Source: Bolinopsis microptera
Taxonomy: Eukaryota; Ctenophora; Tentaculata; Lobata; Bolinopsidae
Length of the DNA: 64,000 bases
Assembly (NCBI RefSeq): GCF_026151205.1
Contig: NC_087072.1
Span: 8,294,084 to 8,358,083 of the forward strand
Direction: 5' to 3'
This document shows positions 44,501-57,400 of the stretch, one piece after another (within the stretch, counting starts at the first letter, position 1; every line of letters begins with the position of its first letter). Made by a program: the position numbers and the translations under genes. The notes below the pieces were generated by a model. It was not told the DNA's origin and made no database searches. It was given only the letters and a program-made list of their open reading frames with translations.

Positions 44501-45594
44501 TCTCAGGTGTTATTACAGCTGATCAGTTTGGCAAAATGATAAAACTGATTAAGAAATCTGCGTCACTTAAGTTGTATATCCAGCACAGAGACGATGATCG
44601 CAAGAAGCTTAAACAGGAAAAGGTTCTCCACCTGTACGAGCAGAAAAAGAAGCGAATGAAGGAAGTTCGTGATAAGGCTGGGTTGGTTAGTGTGGTAAAG
44701 GATCATGGAGGCCCCTGCCAAACAGAGGAGGATGTAGAGATCATGGTGGGTAGGTATGAAGGTAGGTCTGAGGCTCTGATGAAGGATCTTTGGAACGAGA
44801 TCAAGTATCAGAAGAAGGTCATTCTCTGCATTGGTTCAGCTGATCAGAGTCATGGTGACTTGTTTAAGCAGAGGATTTGGAATCGAGCTACCAGAAAGTA
44901 TGACCCTGTGCCGTTAGAGCAGCGTATCAGTAACCTAAAGAGTATTCTCAGGTTACAGTCTGTAGATGGAGATGGGAGTGGTTTAGTGCCTGCACCGGTG
45001 ATTTCGGTGGATCAGTTCGTCGAGAAGGCTTCTGCTAGGCACGCAGAGTTGAAGGGGTTTAAGCATCGTGCAAGTGTTACTTCGGGTAGTGATGATGCGG
45101 GTGAGCATGATATAGTTGATTTGACGGGTTCCTTTTATGATGGGTTGGTCGATGAGAAGTTCATAGCAGTGTTCTACAGTGATGACCCCTCTACACCATG
45201 GTACCTTGGTGTGGTTGAAACGGTGAGAAGCAACGATGGGTGCGAACAGTGTGAAGAGTTCTCGTTGACTGTTTTGAACTCATTTGGGCATTGCTTTGTT
45301 GTCAGGTTCTGTGAAGCCAAGAGAGGGCCCTGTGCAACGGATCAGTCCAACTCAGAATGGGAGTTGGATACAAAGGCGCAGCTTTATCACGTCAATGCTT
45401 GTCAAATTGTACCATGCAAGGTCAAGCTGGCTGATTCAGGCGCAGCGATGGTAATCGGTAGTAGAAGCGGTAAACATCCTAAAAAGGGAGCATCTGCTAG
45501 GTTATTGTCGTACACTGTGAGCAATACAAAGGAGATCGATAGATATCTACATTGTAACATTCTTTACTCTCTAATCAATGCCGAGCATAGTTAG
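41596..45594 (+). CDS. Intronless 1,332-aa protein, candidate DDE-type transposase of unassigned family
   Basis: A single open frame of 3,999 nt. Regions seen: a basic, NLS-like stretch (KKPRL...SSKRKRVSKPR) at about 179-201; a coiled coil at about 248-341; and a probable RNase-H-like core. That core has MYDGAS with D517 before a beta-strand-like KVMTVGVV, IVTDLGGE with D604 about 90 residues later, then IHCNAH (C634, H637), a long helical insertion, and QLPCEHSVG with E932, followed by YRRGPTANIETFSQHQ. This D...D...C-x-x-H...long insert...C/N-x-E-x-x-x-G order is reminiscent of hAT- and KDZ-like transposases. From about 1184 to 1275 there is a Tudor/SH3-like unit (FIAVFYSDD...WYLGVVE). I do not recognise the family. 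Codon composition is normal for the region. A polyadenylation signal AATAAA is at 45679-45684. Intactness over 1,332 codons indicates recent activity or selection. Confidence 0.7.
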   Translation: MSHQDFSLWEDANQELLSICKSDNAFNIVYSKMQELYPDFHYMHMFSSPPLCFDQALAKFSPLLNDKEYIYYLLHFHFKRSAIPPASRKFGPFVGKYKRSSAIHFSRDHLLSFLAVLFQCKDITRAVLDKVWNKMHKYLLKCRTPESRNCFFSQSFDIANFVACTCIKDSDNASPAVRTKKPRLSHSTPVQTPHSSKRKRVSKPRSSVVFRNVAVQTWHSSFKYDLVRKKVVSSKIKARLITSARCQHISSTLEKHKADNKQLQLENGMLKANIDVLLHKQEHFQSQISFKDKSIAELLADSDNLKASLCDIKAKLRDSNNECKVLDDELCQYRDLEAQVDRIANDPDFKLRISEASKSYDRADAADTKLSNQIPMRSSRKSINPKIDIALSILRHVGLCSLEKCFETLVLLGNHVFDQEWELSSDVSNKRARQMLPSDSTKGNVSESDPGPTYPNPSSSTSSIPAKRTMHKITKNTAPTQGYLRKFEANVYTPLAIQSVAQELKSPNLVTSTIMYDGASIKKGKVMTVGVVNAVNDPVSSKVTSHYRQLGLMEMVKSDTDSSFKAVTSTLRNAAVLDSDTVSHEDVLSSTKDVFSNIDYIVTDLGGEMKPVSEKVSELKVSLGHDSRPTYIHCNAHVSPAFDSEIDKELHAIESLLDIKRYVDKGFNSSFFSSSRSCTYTMLHALFSMLGSSLYRQKEQSWSCQKDFTEFLFANKQPQDTFFDPNSSRFGKESEMCFILAFNFDNVHNFISSIHKDNRMFKSCEYYIKCPCFIELVISVALIFYHIYAPFLVAVGAETWLGHTLLTHSQLFSYYPSLKHDLEQLTIDPSSLFTKSRLPHLSDFPQLTRSSKVLYTRMADKIFDDLDSGIVNGEIESKMVEWMVKLLCERLLMVTDRQVDEYYGGPDSVVGRELAINPEKIDMAATTQLPCEHSVGTLRQSYRRGPTANIETFSQHQVIKKSPLYEKLLSGVITADQFGKMIKLIKKSASLKLYIQHRDDDRKKLKQEKVLHLYEQKKKRMKEVRDKAGLVSVVKDHGGPCQTEEDVEIMVGRYEGRSEALMKDLWNEIKYQKKVILCIGSADQSHGDLFKQRIWNRATRKYDPVPLEQRISNLKSILRLQSVDGDGSGLVPAPVISVDQFVEKASARHAELKGFKHRASVTSGSDDAGEHDIVDLTGSFYDGLVDEKFIAVFYSDDPSTPWYLGVVETVRSNDGCEQCEEFSLTVLNSFGHCFVVRFCEAKRGPCATDQSNSEWELDTKAQLYHVNACQIVPCKVKLADSGAAMVIGSRSGKHPKKGASARLLSYTVSNTKEIDRYLHCNILYSLINAEHS

Positions 45595-45819
45595 TAATTA
45601 GGTCTCATAGTCTTACTTAGGTATTCATGTAACTACGTTATTGATTTATCTGTGCCTTTTCGGAAAATGTTAAATGGTAATAAAGCCAGGATGTAATGAA
45701 TAGCATTTAAAGATATATGTATGCATGATCTCGATAAAATGCATGCCTTAAAAACAAAAAAACTAAAAATATTTTAAAATATCAAAAAAATATTTAAAAC
45801 TTTAAAAAAATTAGGTATC

Positions 45820-46236
45820 ATGAATCATGAGACAGTTGACAATGACATGGATAGCCTGAACGAGAGACTGGAACTTAGAGGCAGCACCCGACACGCAGGT
45901 ATAAAACTTGGTACATTTGTTTTGTCGATATTTCGAGACGTTTTTGTAACAAAGCATGTCTTATTCAGGTGGAGATTGCTGGAGGATAGTGTACTGATGT
46001 GTGATGAGGACTTCGCTGTAACTTTGACGATAGGACAAACTCGAGGTACGTTGTTGGTTTTGCTTAAAACTGCTCTGGATGAAATTTTCATCAAAAATAA
46101 ATTTTCTCGTCACGATGTGATCCATTTTACTATCGAAACATTTCCTTACCATCACATGAGTCATGACGTACTGTTAGGTTCACTGTTGAGCAACTTGAAA
46201 TTGGAGGCAGCCATATTTTTAAAATGGGGTGTTTAA
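45820..46236 (+). CDS. Hypothetical 138-aa ORF downstream of the large ORF
   Basis: Open frame beginning MNHETVDNDMDSLNERLELR, with mixed hydrophobic and charged composition and no recognised domain. It lies 226 bases after the 1,332-aa ORF, on the same strand and with no intron, so it may be a small second gene of the same unit. It may also be chance, since one or two frames of this length are expected in the window. Confidence 0.3.
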   Translation: MNHETVDNDMDSLNERLELRGSTRHAGIKLGTFVLSIFRDVFVTKHVLFRWRLLEDSVLMCDEDFAVTLTIGQTRGTLLVLLKTALDEIFIKNKFSRHDVIHFTIETFPYHHMSHDVLLGSLLSNLKLEAAIFLKWGV

Positions 46237-46239
46237 CAC

Positions 46240-47175
46240 GGTCGGGTCCTAGCACACTTTCGCCCATTTTTTTCTAAAACAAGGTCGGGCAAGGGCCCGG
46301 GTGAACTCCTGTTCAGAGTATCTTGCTGTATTAATGTACGTATCAAGTTTTGGATTAAAGAATTAAAGTCAAACTACATCTTTCAGTTGGTAATCGGAGA
46401 TAAACCCCAGGAGATCACATAGGAACCGTGTGCTAAACGGAGCATAGGGAGTTTATAGTTGCAGAAACCTTCTTCAGTATTAGCAGCGTAACTTCTAGGT
46501 CAGTGTGCGCCCCTTTTTACAAGTCCAAACGTTTTGATACTTTAGAATTAATTATGGAATCTGCAAGATTTGTTCAGTTTCACCATGCTGCCTGAATTAA
46601 ATATGATAGGTAATATTTAACTCTCCCAGGATTTGGTAGGCGAGAGTTTTAAGACGGACCGGCCGCTATAAAATAGGTAAAGCTCAAATTTATCATGATT
46701 TCTTCTCTATTGACAATTATCCCGTTCACATTTTCGTTCAATTTTGGTCAAAGTAATCAATTCGCCTGTTGCAGTATGTAATAGACGTAATCGTAAGATA
46801 AAATGTTTCCAATATAATAAGATCACGAATCATCTAATTTGGATTTGGGAATTTGTGGGCCCCGAGAAGTCTACTAAAATTCAGCTAAATAAATATCAGT
46901 AAATTTTCACCTCCTAGTCACCCGATCAGTGCTTGCCAATAGACTGGGCCCGACAATTAGAACTATCACACCCTCCCCACAAATTTTTTGAGTAGAGCCA
47001 ATCTCTACTCTGAACCGTAATCACGTGACAATTTCCATCCAATCCGCTTCTAGGCATTAGGTATTTATAGGCAACTGCCCAACTCCTTCACAACGTGTAT
47101 TTCCCGCTATAAATCGCAGAGTTAGATAAACAATGAGTGACACGTCATTAATTGTGACAAGCGGATTGCAGACTT
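46240..47175. other. No gene recognised
   Basis: Intergenic sequence between the 138-codon frame and the satellite-carrying unit. A (G)GTCGGG motif occurs twice at 46240-46290. Confidence 0.45.
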
Positions 47176-47199
47176 ATATAGTAGAGGCTCTTACGGGCA

Positions 47200-48454
47200 T
47201 TGTCTGCTCGATACGTTAGGGACCCCAGATACACCTTACTAGACGTATTTTTGACCGTAGAATCGATTGAAAGTGGTTTCAAGATGATTGGACTGATTGT
47301 TCTGGGGTAAAATCGCAAAAAACCGATTTTTGGGCCAAAAATAGGCCAAAAAAAACCATGTTTTTTGATATTTTGAGCAAGTTAATTTTGTTGGCATGTC
47401 GGCAAAACTTGCATAAAGATAGCTAAAAGACAGCCGCACAAGATTGTATAAAAATAAAACAAATCCCTCTATTTGTTCTGAGGTAAAAATCCAAAAAAGT
47501 GGTAAAAATTTTGACTTTTTTGCTTAAGTTTGAATAATTTTTTGCAGTTGTATTAAATCAACCCAAAAATAGTCACATCGTGTTTGCCTAAATTTTTCCT
47601 TTCCGAGAAGTACCCACTTCATATACTTGTTTGTTTGTTTGTTTGTTTATAGAACCCGTCCCCGATCTCGTATCGGAAAATGACTAAACTCAGGTCTGAG
47701 TGTGAATACGGGTGGTACCTGCAAGAGTGTTCATTAAGCATTTAGAGTTCTGTAAAACTGCAGTTACAATTGTGCTAGAGTATTTTAGTATATACGATTG
47801 GTATCAGAAATATATCCCTACATGCTTCCAAAATTTGTAAAGCCGTAGTACATACATATCACACTACACCGGAGCCTACACAGTGCAATCTCCTCCATAC
47901 CAGTCGATCTGCGCCGCGTATGTTTATATAAGCGCGCGGCGCAGACTGGAGGAAACCACACTCTGCAAGTTCGATCCAGTGCAATGCTACATGTACGTAC
48001 TACGGCTTCATCTCCAACTTTCTGCACAATGTACTGGAATGTTTTGAAGGAAAAGAATGAACAAAAAAAAGTGATATATAAATAAAATCAGCGATTTAAT
48101 GTTAGCCTTAGGAGGGTAACTTTAATTCCCTGGTTTCTAAAATCAGCTTTTTAATAAAATAAAATATAGTATGTAACGTCGATACCAAACCGATTATTGA
48201 GCGATAATAACTGAGTAGTTTATTCCTGGGTTGCGGAGTCATTCAGATGTTCCAGTTTTCAAATGTGGTTCTTGTTCAGTTCTTGACCAGAAGTGTCTAA
48301 TGAAGTAAGTCAGACAAGCAAACTCTTCCTTTAATGCTGATATAAGTCGTCTCAATCCCAGAAATTATGAATGATGACCCAGTGTAAAAGTGCAGAAATC
48401 GACCGAAAATAACAAAAACTAAAACAGTTAAAAAGTGACAAGATTCAAACACAA
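47200..48454. other. Unique left segment of the satellite-carrying element; no gene
   Basis: AT-rich, with short homopolymer-rich stretches and a (GTTT)n tract at 47626-47650. The minus-strand frame of 69 codons at 47818-48027 has no recognisable feature. Confidence 0.45.
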
Positions 48455-51400
48455 GGAAAATTAATAACTTAGAGCGTAATAAGCAATATCTCCAAACGGG
48501 AGTTTTCTGAGAGGGTGAGAGGTTCTTTAATTAGAGCTAATGATTAAATGAGACCCACTAAAGGTACTAAATTAACCGGACTGCTAGCAAGGAATCGAGA
48601 GTGGAAATAAAAATAAAAGCGGAATAAATTTTAAGATAATGAAACAGAAACTGAAAGCTAAAATATATACCGTTCTAGAATGCCTCCGCAAACTATTGCT
48701 CCTTTGTAAAGCACGTGTTAGTAAGTGTAGTAAAAAGATAAAAATAATAAAGCTATAAAAATGAACGGAGCGTTGAAAATCTGAGAGGGTGAGACTGAGA
48801 GGTTCTTTAATTAATAACTTAGAGCGTAATAAGGAATATGAATATCTCCAAACGGAGTTTTCTGAGAGGGTGAGAGGTTCTTTAATTAGAGCTAATGATT
48901 AAATGAGACCCACTAAAGGTACTAAATTAACCGGACTGCTAGCAAGGAATCGAGAGTGGAAATAAAAATAAAAGCGGAATAAATTTTAAGATAATGAAAC
49001 AGAAACTGAAAGCTAAAATATATACCGTTCTAGAATGCCTCCGCAAACTATTGCTCCTTTGTAAAGCACGTGTTAGTAAGTGTAGTAAAAAGATAAAAAT
49101 AATAAAGCTATAAAAATGAACGGAGCGTTGAAAATCTGAGAGGGTGAGACTGAGAGGTTCTTTAATTAATAACTTAGAGCGTAATAAGGAATATGAATAT
49201 CTCCAAACGGAGTTTTCTGAGAGGGTGAGAGGTTCTTTAATTAGAGCTAATGATTAAATGAGACCCACTAAAGGTACTAAATTAACCGGACTGCTAGCAA
49301 GGAATCGAGAGTGGAAAAAAAATAAAAGCGGAATAAATTTTAAGATAATGAAACAGAAACTGAAAGCTAAAATATATACCGTTCTAGAATGCCTCCGCAA
49401 ACTATTGCTCCTTTGTAAAGCACGTGTTAGTAAGTGTAGTAAAAAGATAAAAATAATAAAGCTATAAAAATGAACGGAGCGTTGAAAATCTGAGAGGGTG
49501 AGACTGAGAGGTTCTTTAATTAATAACTTAGAGCGTAATAAGGAATATGAATATCTCCAAACGGAGTTTTCTGAGAGGGTGAGAGGTTCTTTAATTAGAG
49601 CTAATGATTAAATGAGACCCACTAAAGGTACTAAATTAACCGGACTGCTAGCAAGGAATCGAGAGTGGAAATAAAAATAAAAGCGGAATAAATTTTAAGA
49701 TAATGAAACAGAAACTGAAAGCTAAATATATACCGTTCTAGAATGCCTCCGCAAACTATTGCTCCTTTGTAAAGCACGTGTTAGTAAGTGTAGTAAAAGA
49801 TAAAAATAATAAAGCTATAAAAATGAACGGAGCGTTGAAAATCTGAGAGGGTGAGACTGAGAGGTTCTTTAATTAATAACTTAGAGCGTAATAAGGAATA
49901 TGAATATCTCCAAACGGAGTTTTCTGAGAGGGTGAGAGGTTCTTTAATTAGAGCTAATGATTAAATGAGACCCACTAAAGGTACTAAATTAACCGGACTG
50001 CTAGCAAGGAATCGAGAGTGGAAATAAAAATAAAAGCGGAATAAATTTTAAGATAATGAAACAGAAACTGAAAGCTAAAATATATACCGTTCTAGAATGC
50101 CTCCGCAAACTATTGCTCCTTTGTAAAGCACGTGTTAGTAAGTGTAGTAAAAAGATAAAAATAATAAAGCTATAAAAATGAACGGAGCGTTGAAAATCTG
50201 AGAGGGTGAGACTGAGAGGTTCTTTAATTAATAACTTAGAGCGTAATAAGGAATATGAATATCTCCAAACGGAGTTTTCTGAGAGGGTGAGAGGTTCTTT
50301 AATTAGAGCTAATGATTAAATGAGACCCACTAAAGGTACTAAATTAACCGGACTGCTAGCAAGGAATCGAGAGTGGAAATAAAAATAAAAAGCGGAATAA
50401 ATTTTAAGATAATGAAACAGAAACTGAAAGCTAAAATATATACCGTTCTAGAATGCCTCCGCAAACTATTGCTCCTTTGTAAAGCACGTGTTAGTAAGTG
50501 TAGTAAAAAGATAAAAATAATAAAGCTATAAAAATGAACGGAGCGTTGAAAATCTGAGAGGGTGAGACTGAGAGGTTCTTTAATTAATAACTTAGAGCGT
50601 AATAAGGAATATGAATATCTCCAAACGGAGTTTTCTGAGAGGGTGAGAGGTTCTTTAATTAGAGCTAATGATTAAATGAGACCCACTAAAGGTACTAAAT
50701 TAACCGGACTGCTAGCAAGGAATCGAGAGTGGAAATAAAAATAAAAGCGGAATAAATTTTAAGATAATGAAACAGAAACTGAAAGCTAAAATATATACCG
50801 TTCTAGAATGCCTCCGCAAACTATTGCTCCTTTGTAAAGCACGTGTTAGTAAGTGTAGTAAAAAGATAAAAATAATAAAGCTATAAAAATGACGGAGCGT
50901 TGAAAATCTGAGAGGGTGAGACTGAGAGGTTCTTTAATTAATAACTTAGAGCGTAATAAGGAATATGAATATCTCCAAACGGAGTTTTCTGAGAGGGTGA
51001 GAGGTTCTTTAATTAGAGCTAATGATTAAATGAGACCCACTAAAGGTACTAAATTAACCGGACTGCTAGCAAGGAATCGAGAGTGGAAATAAAAATAAAA
51101 GCGGAATAAATTTTAAGATAATGAAACAGAAACTGAAAGCTAAAATATATACCGTTCTAGAATGCCTCCGCAAACTATTGCTCCTTTGTAAAGCACGTGT
51201 TAGTAAGTGTAGTAAAAAGATAAAAATAATAAAGCTATAAAAATGAACGGAGCGTTGAAAATCTGAGAGGGTGAGACTGAGAGGTTCTTTAATTAATAAC
51301 TTAGAGCGTAATAAGGAATATGAATATCTCCAAACGGAGTTTTCTGAGAGGGTGAGAGGTTCTTTAATTAGAGCTAATGATTAAATGAGACCCACTAAAG

Positions 51401-54400
51401 GTACTAATTAACCGGACTGCTAGCAAGGAATCGAGAGTGGAAATAAAAATAAAAGCGGAATAAATTTTAAGATAATGAAACAGAAACTGAAAGCTAAAAT
51501 ATATACCGTTCTAGAATGCCTCCGCAAAACTATTGCTCCTTTGTAAAGCACGTGTTAGTAAGTGTAGTAAAAAGATAAAAATAATAAAGCTATAAAAATG
51601 AACGGAGCGTGAAAATCTGAGAGGGTTGAGACTGAGAGGTTCTTTAATTAATAACTTAGAGCGTAATAAGGAATATGAATATCTCCAAACGGAGTTTTCT
51701 GAGAGGGTGAGAGGTTCTTTAATTAGAGCTAATGATTAAATGAGACCCACTAAAGGTACTAAATTAACCGGACTGCTAGCAAGGAATCGAGAGTGGAAAT
51801 AAAAATAAAAGCGGAATAAATTTTAAGATAATGAAACAGAAACTGAAAGCTAAAATATATACCGTTCTAGAATGCCTCCGCAAACTATTGCTCCTTTGTA
51901 AAGCACGTGTTAGTAAGTGTAGTAAAAAGATAAAAATAATAAAGCTATAAAAATGAACGGAGCGTTGAAATCTGAGAGGGTGAGACTGAGAGGTTCTTTA
52001 ATTAATAACTTAGAGCGTAATAAGGAATATGAATATCTCCAAACGGAGTTTTCTGAGAAGGGTGAGAGGTTCTTTAATTAGAGCTAATGATAAATTGAGA
52101 CCCACTAAAGGTATAAATTAACCGGACCTGCTAGCAAGGAATCGAGAGTGGAAATAAAAATAAAAGCGGAATAAATTTTAAGATAATGAAACAAGAACCT
52201 GAAGCTAAAATATATACCGTTCTAGAATGGCCTCCGCAAACTTTTGCTCCTTTGTAAAGCACGTGTTAGTAAGTGTAGTAAAAAGATAAAAATAATAAAG
52301 CTATAAAAATGAACGGAGCGTTGAAAATCTGAGAGGGTGAGACTGAGAGGTTCTTTCATTAAATAACTTAGAGCGTAATAAGGAATATGAATAGTCTCCA
52401 AAGGGAGTTTTTGAGAGGGTGAGAGGTTTTTTAAAATTAGGCTAATGATTAAATAACCCCCAAAGGACAAAATTTAAAACGGCGCAGAAAGGAATCGAGA
52501 GTGGAAAAAAAAAATAAAAGGGAATAAATTTTAAGATAATGAAACAAAAATGAAGCAAAAAAAAAAACCCGTTCAAGAATCCCCCCCAAAATATTCCCTT
52601 TTTTAAAAAAGACGTTTTGAAAGTGTGAAAAAAGTTTTAAAAATAATAAACTAAAAAAATAAACGGCGTTGAAATTGAGAGGGTGAGATGAGAGTTTTTT
52701 AAATTTAAAAACTTGAGCGTAAAAAGGAATGAATATCCCCCAAACGGGTTTTTTTGAGAGGGTGAGATTTTTTTTTAAATTTAGAGCTAAGATTAAAGGG
52801 CCCCACTAAAGTACTAAAATTAACCCGGATGAGAAGGGAATGAAGGGGAAAAATAAAAAAAAAAGCGAAAAATTTTAAGAAAAGAAACAGAAACGAAACT
52901 AAAATATATACCGTTCTAGAATGCCTCCGCAAACTATTGCTCCTTTGTAAAGCACGTGTTAGTAAGTGTAGTAAAAAGATAAAAATAATAAAGCTATAAA
53001 AATGAACGGAGCGTTGAAAATCTGAGAGGGTGAGACTGAGAGGTTCTTTAATTAATAACTTAGAGCGTAATAAGGAATATGAATATCTCCAAACGGAGTT
53101 TTTCTGAGAGGGTGAGAGGTTCTTTAATTAGAGCTAATGATTAAATGAGACCCACTAAAGGTACTAAAATTAACCGGACTGCTAGCAAGGAATCGAGAGT
53201 TGGAAATAAAAATAAAAGCGGAATAAATTTTAAGATAATGAAACAGAAACTGAAAGCTAAAATATATACCGTTCTAGAATGCCTCCGCAAACTATTGCTC
53301 CTTTGTAAAGCACGTGTTAGTAAGTGTAGTAAAAAGATAAAAATAATAAAGCTATAACAATGAACGGAGCGTTGAAAATCTGAGAGGGTGAGACTGAGAG
53401 GTTCTTTAATTAATACTTAGAGCGAATAAGGAATATGAATATCTCCAAACGGAGTTTTCTGAGAGGGTGAGAGGTTTCTTTAATTAGAGCTAATGATTAA
53501 ATGAGACCACCTAAAGGTACTAAATTAACCGGACTGCTAGCAAGGAATCGTGAGTGGAAATAAAAATAAAAGCGGAATAAATTTTAAGATAATGAAACAG
53601 AAACTGAAAGCTAAAATATATACCGTTCTAGAATGCCTCCGCAAACTATTGCTCCTTTGTAAAGCACGTGTTAGTAAGTGTAGTAAAAAGTAAAATAATA
53701 AAGCTATAAAAATGACGGAGCGTTGAAAATCTGAGAGGGTGAGACCTGAGAGGTTCTTTAATTAATAAACTTAGAGCGTAATAAGGAATATGAATATCTC
53801 CAAACGGAGTTTTCTGAGAGGGTGAGAGGTTCTTTAATTAGAGCTAATGTATTAATGAGACCCAACTAAAGGTACTAAATTAACCGGACTGCTAGCAAGG
53901 AATCGAGAGTGGAAATAAAAATAAAAAGCGGAATAAATTTTAAGATAATGAAACAGAAACTGAAAGCTAAAATATATACCGATTCTAGAATGCCTCCGCA
54001 AACTATTGCTCCTTTGTAAAGCACGTGTTAGTAAGTGTAGTAAAAAGATAAAAATAATAAAGCTATAAAAATGAACGGAGCGTTGAAAATCTGAGAGGGT
54101 GAGACCTGAGAGGTTCTTTAATTAATAACTAGAGCGAAATAGGAATATGAATATCTCCAACGGAGTTTTCTGAGAGGGTGAGAGGTTCTTTAATTAGAGC
54201 TAATGATTAAATGAGACCCACTAAAGGTACTAAATCTAACCGGACTGCTAGCAAGGAATCGAGAGTGGAAATAAAAAAAAAGCGGAATAAAATTTAAAGA
54301 TCAATGAAACAGAAACTGAAAGCTAAAATATATACCGTTCTCGAATGCCTCCGCAAACTATTGCTCTTTGTAAAGCACGTGTAGTAAGTGTAGTAAAAAG

Positions 54401-57400
54401 ATAAAAATAATAAAGGCTATAAAAATGACGGAGCGTTGAAAATCTGAGAGGGGTGAGACTGAGAGGTTCTTTAATAATAACTTAGAGCGTAATAAGGAAT
54501 ATGAATATCTCCAACGGAGTTTTCCTGAGAGGGTGAGAGGTTCTTTTAATTAGAGCTAATGATTAAATGAGACCCACTAAAGGTACTAAAATTAACCGGA
54601 CTGCTAGCAAGGAATCGAGAGTGGAAATAAAAATAAAAGCGGAATAAATTTTAAGATAATGAAACAGAAACTGAAAGCTAAAATATATACCGTTCTAGAA
54701 TGCCTCCGCAAACTATTGCTCCTTTGTAAAGCACGTGTTAGTAAGTGTAGTAAAAAGATAAAAATAATAAAGCTATAAAAATGAACGGAGCGTTGAAAAA
54801 TCTGGAGGTGAGACTGAGAGGTTCTTTAATTAATAACTTAGAGCGTAATAAGGAATATGAATAACTCCAAACGGAGTTTTCTGAGAGGGTGAGAGGTTCT
54901 TTAATTAGAGCCTAATGGATTAAATGAGACCCACTAAAGGTACTAAATTAAACCGGACTGCTAGCAAGGAATCGAGAGTGGAAATAAAAATAAAAGCGGA
55001 ATAAATTTTAAGATAATGAAACAGAAACTGAAAGCTAAAATATATACCGTTCTAGAATGCCTCCGCAAACTATTGCTCCTTTGTAAAGCACGTGTTAGTA
55101 AGTGTAGTAAAAGATAAAAATAATAGAGCTATAAAAATGAAACGGAGCGTTGAAAATCTGAGAGGGTGAGACTGAGAGGTTCTTTAATTAATAACTTAGA
55201 GCGTAATAAGGAATATGAATATCTCCAAACGGAGTTTTCTGACGAGGGGAGCGAGGTTCTTTAATTAGAGCTAATGATTAATGAGACCACTAAAGGTACT
55301 AAATTAACCGGACCTGCTAGCAAGGAATCGAGAGTGGAAATAAAAATAAAAGCGGAATAAATTTTAAGATAATGAAACAGAAACTGAAAGCTAAAATATA
55401 TACCGTTCTAGAATGCCTCCGCAAACTATTGCTCCTTTGTAAAGCACGTGTTAGTAAGTGTAGTAAAAAGCTAAAAATATAAAGCTATAAAAAGAACGGA
55501 GCGTTGAAAATCTGAGAGGGTGAGACTGAGAGGTTCTTAATTAATAACTTAGAGCGTAATAAGGAATATGAATATCTCCAACGGAGTTTTCTGAGAGGGT
55601 GAGAGTTCTTACATTAGAGCTAATGATTAACCACTGCGACCCACTAAAGGTACTAAATTAACCGGACTGCTAGCAAGGAATCGAGAGTGGAAATAAAAAT
55701 AAAAGCGGAATAAATTTTAAGATAATGAACAGAACTGAAAGCTAAAATATATACCGTTCTAGAATGCCTCCGCAAACTATTGCTCCCTTTGTAAAGCACG
55801 TGTTAGTAAGTGTAGTAAAAAGATACAAATAATAAAGCTATAAAAATGAACGGAGCGTAGAAAATCTGAGAGGGTGAGACTGAGAGGTTCTTTTAATTAA
55901 TAACTTAGAGCGTAATAAGGAATATGAAATCTCCAAACGGAGTAGTTTTCTGAGAGGGTGAGAGGTTCTTTAATTAGAGCTATGATTAAATGAGACCCAC
56001 TAAAGGTACTAAATTAACCGGACTGCTAGCAAGGAATCGAGAGTGGAAATAAAAATAAAAGCGGAATAAATTTTAAGATAATGAAACAGAAACTGAAAGC
56101 TAAAATATTACCGTTCTAGAATGCCTCCGCAAACTATTGCTCCTTTGTAAAGCACGTGTTAGTAGTGTAGTAAAAGATAAAAGAATAATAAAGCTATAAA
56201 AATGAACGGAGCGTTGAAAATCTGAGAGGGTGAGACTGAGAGGTTCTTTAATTAATAACTTAGAGCGTAATAAGGAATATGAATATCTCCAACGGAGTTT
56301 TCTGAGAGGGTGAGAGGTTCTTTAATTAGAGCTAATGATAAAGAGACCCACTAAAGGTACTAAATTAACCGGACTGCTAGCAAGGAATCGAGAGTGGAAA
56401 TAAAAATAAAAGCGGAATAAATTTTAAGATAATGAAACAGAAACTGAAAGCTAAAATATATACCGTTCTAGAATGCCTCCGCAAACTATTGCTCCTTTGT
56501 AAGAGCACGTGTTAGTAAGTGTAGTAAAAAGATAAAAATAATAAAGCTATAAAAATGAACGGAGCGTTGAAATCAGAGAGGGTGAGACTGAGAGGTTCTT
56601 TAATTAATAACTTAGAGCGTAATAAGGAATATGAATATCTCCAAACGGAGTTTTCTGAGAGGGTGAGAGGTTCTTTAATTAGAGCTAATGATTAAATGAG
56701 ACCCACTAAGGTGACTAAATTAACCGGACTGCTAGCAAGGAATCGAGAGTGGAAATAAAAAATAAAGCGGAATAAATTTTAAGATAATGAAACAGAAACT
56801 GAAAGCTAAAATATATACCGTTCTAGAATGCCTCCGCAAACTATTGCTCCTTTGTAAAGCACGTGTTAGTAAGTGTAGTAAAAAGATAAAAATAATAAAG
56901 CTAATAAAAATGAACGGAGCGTTGAAAATCTGAGAGGGTGAGACTGAGAGGTTCTTTAATTAAAAACTTAGAGCGTAATAAGGAATATGAATATCTCCAA
57001 ACGGAGTTTTCTGAGAGGGTGAGAGGTTCTTTAATTAGAGCTAATGATTAAATGAGACCCACTAAAGGGTACTAAATTAACCGGACTGCTAGCAAGGAAT
57101 CGAGAGTGGAAATAAAAATAAAGCGGAAAAAATTTTAAGATAATGAAACAGAAACTGAAAGCTAAAATTATATACCGTTCTAGAATGCCTCCGCAAACTA
57201 TTGCTCCTTTGTAAAGCACGTGTTAGTAAGTGTAGTAAAAAGATAAAAATAATAAAGCTATAAAAATGAACGGAGCGTTGAAAATCTGAGAGGGTGAGAC
57301 TGAGAGGTTCTTTAATTAATAACTTAGAGCGTAATAAGGAATTGAATATCTCCAAACGGAGTTTTCTGAGAGGGTGAGAGGTTCTTAATTAGAGCTAATG

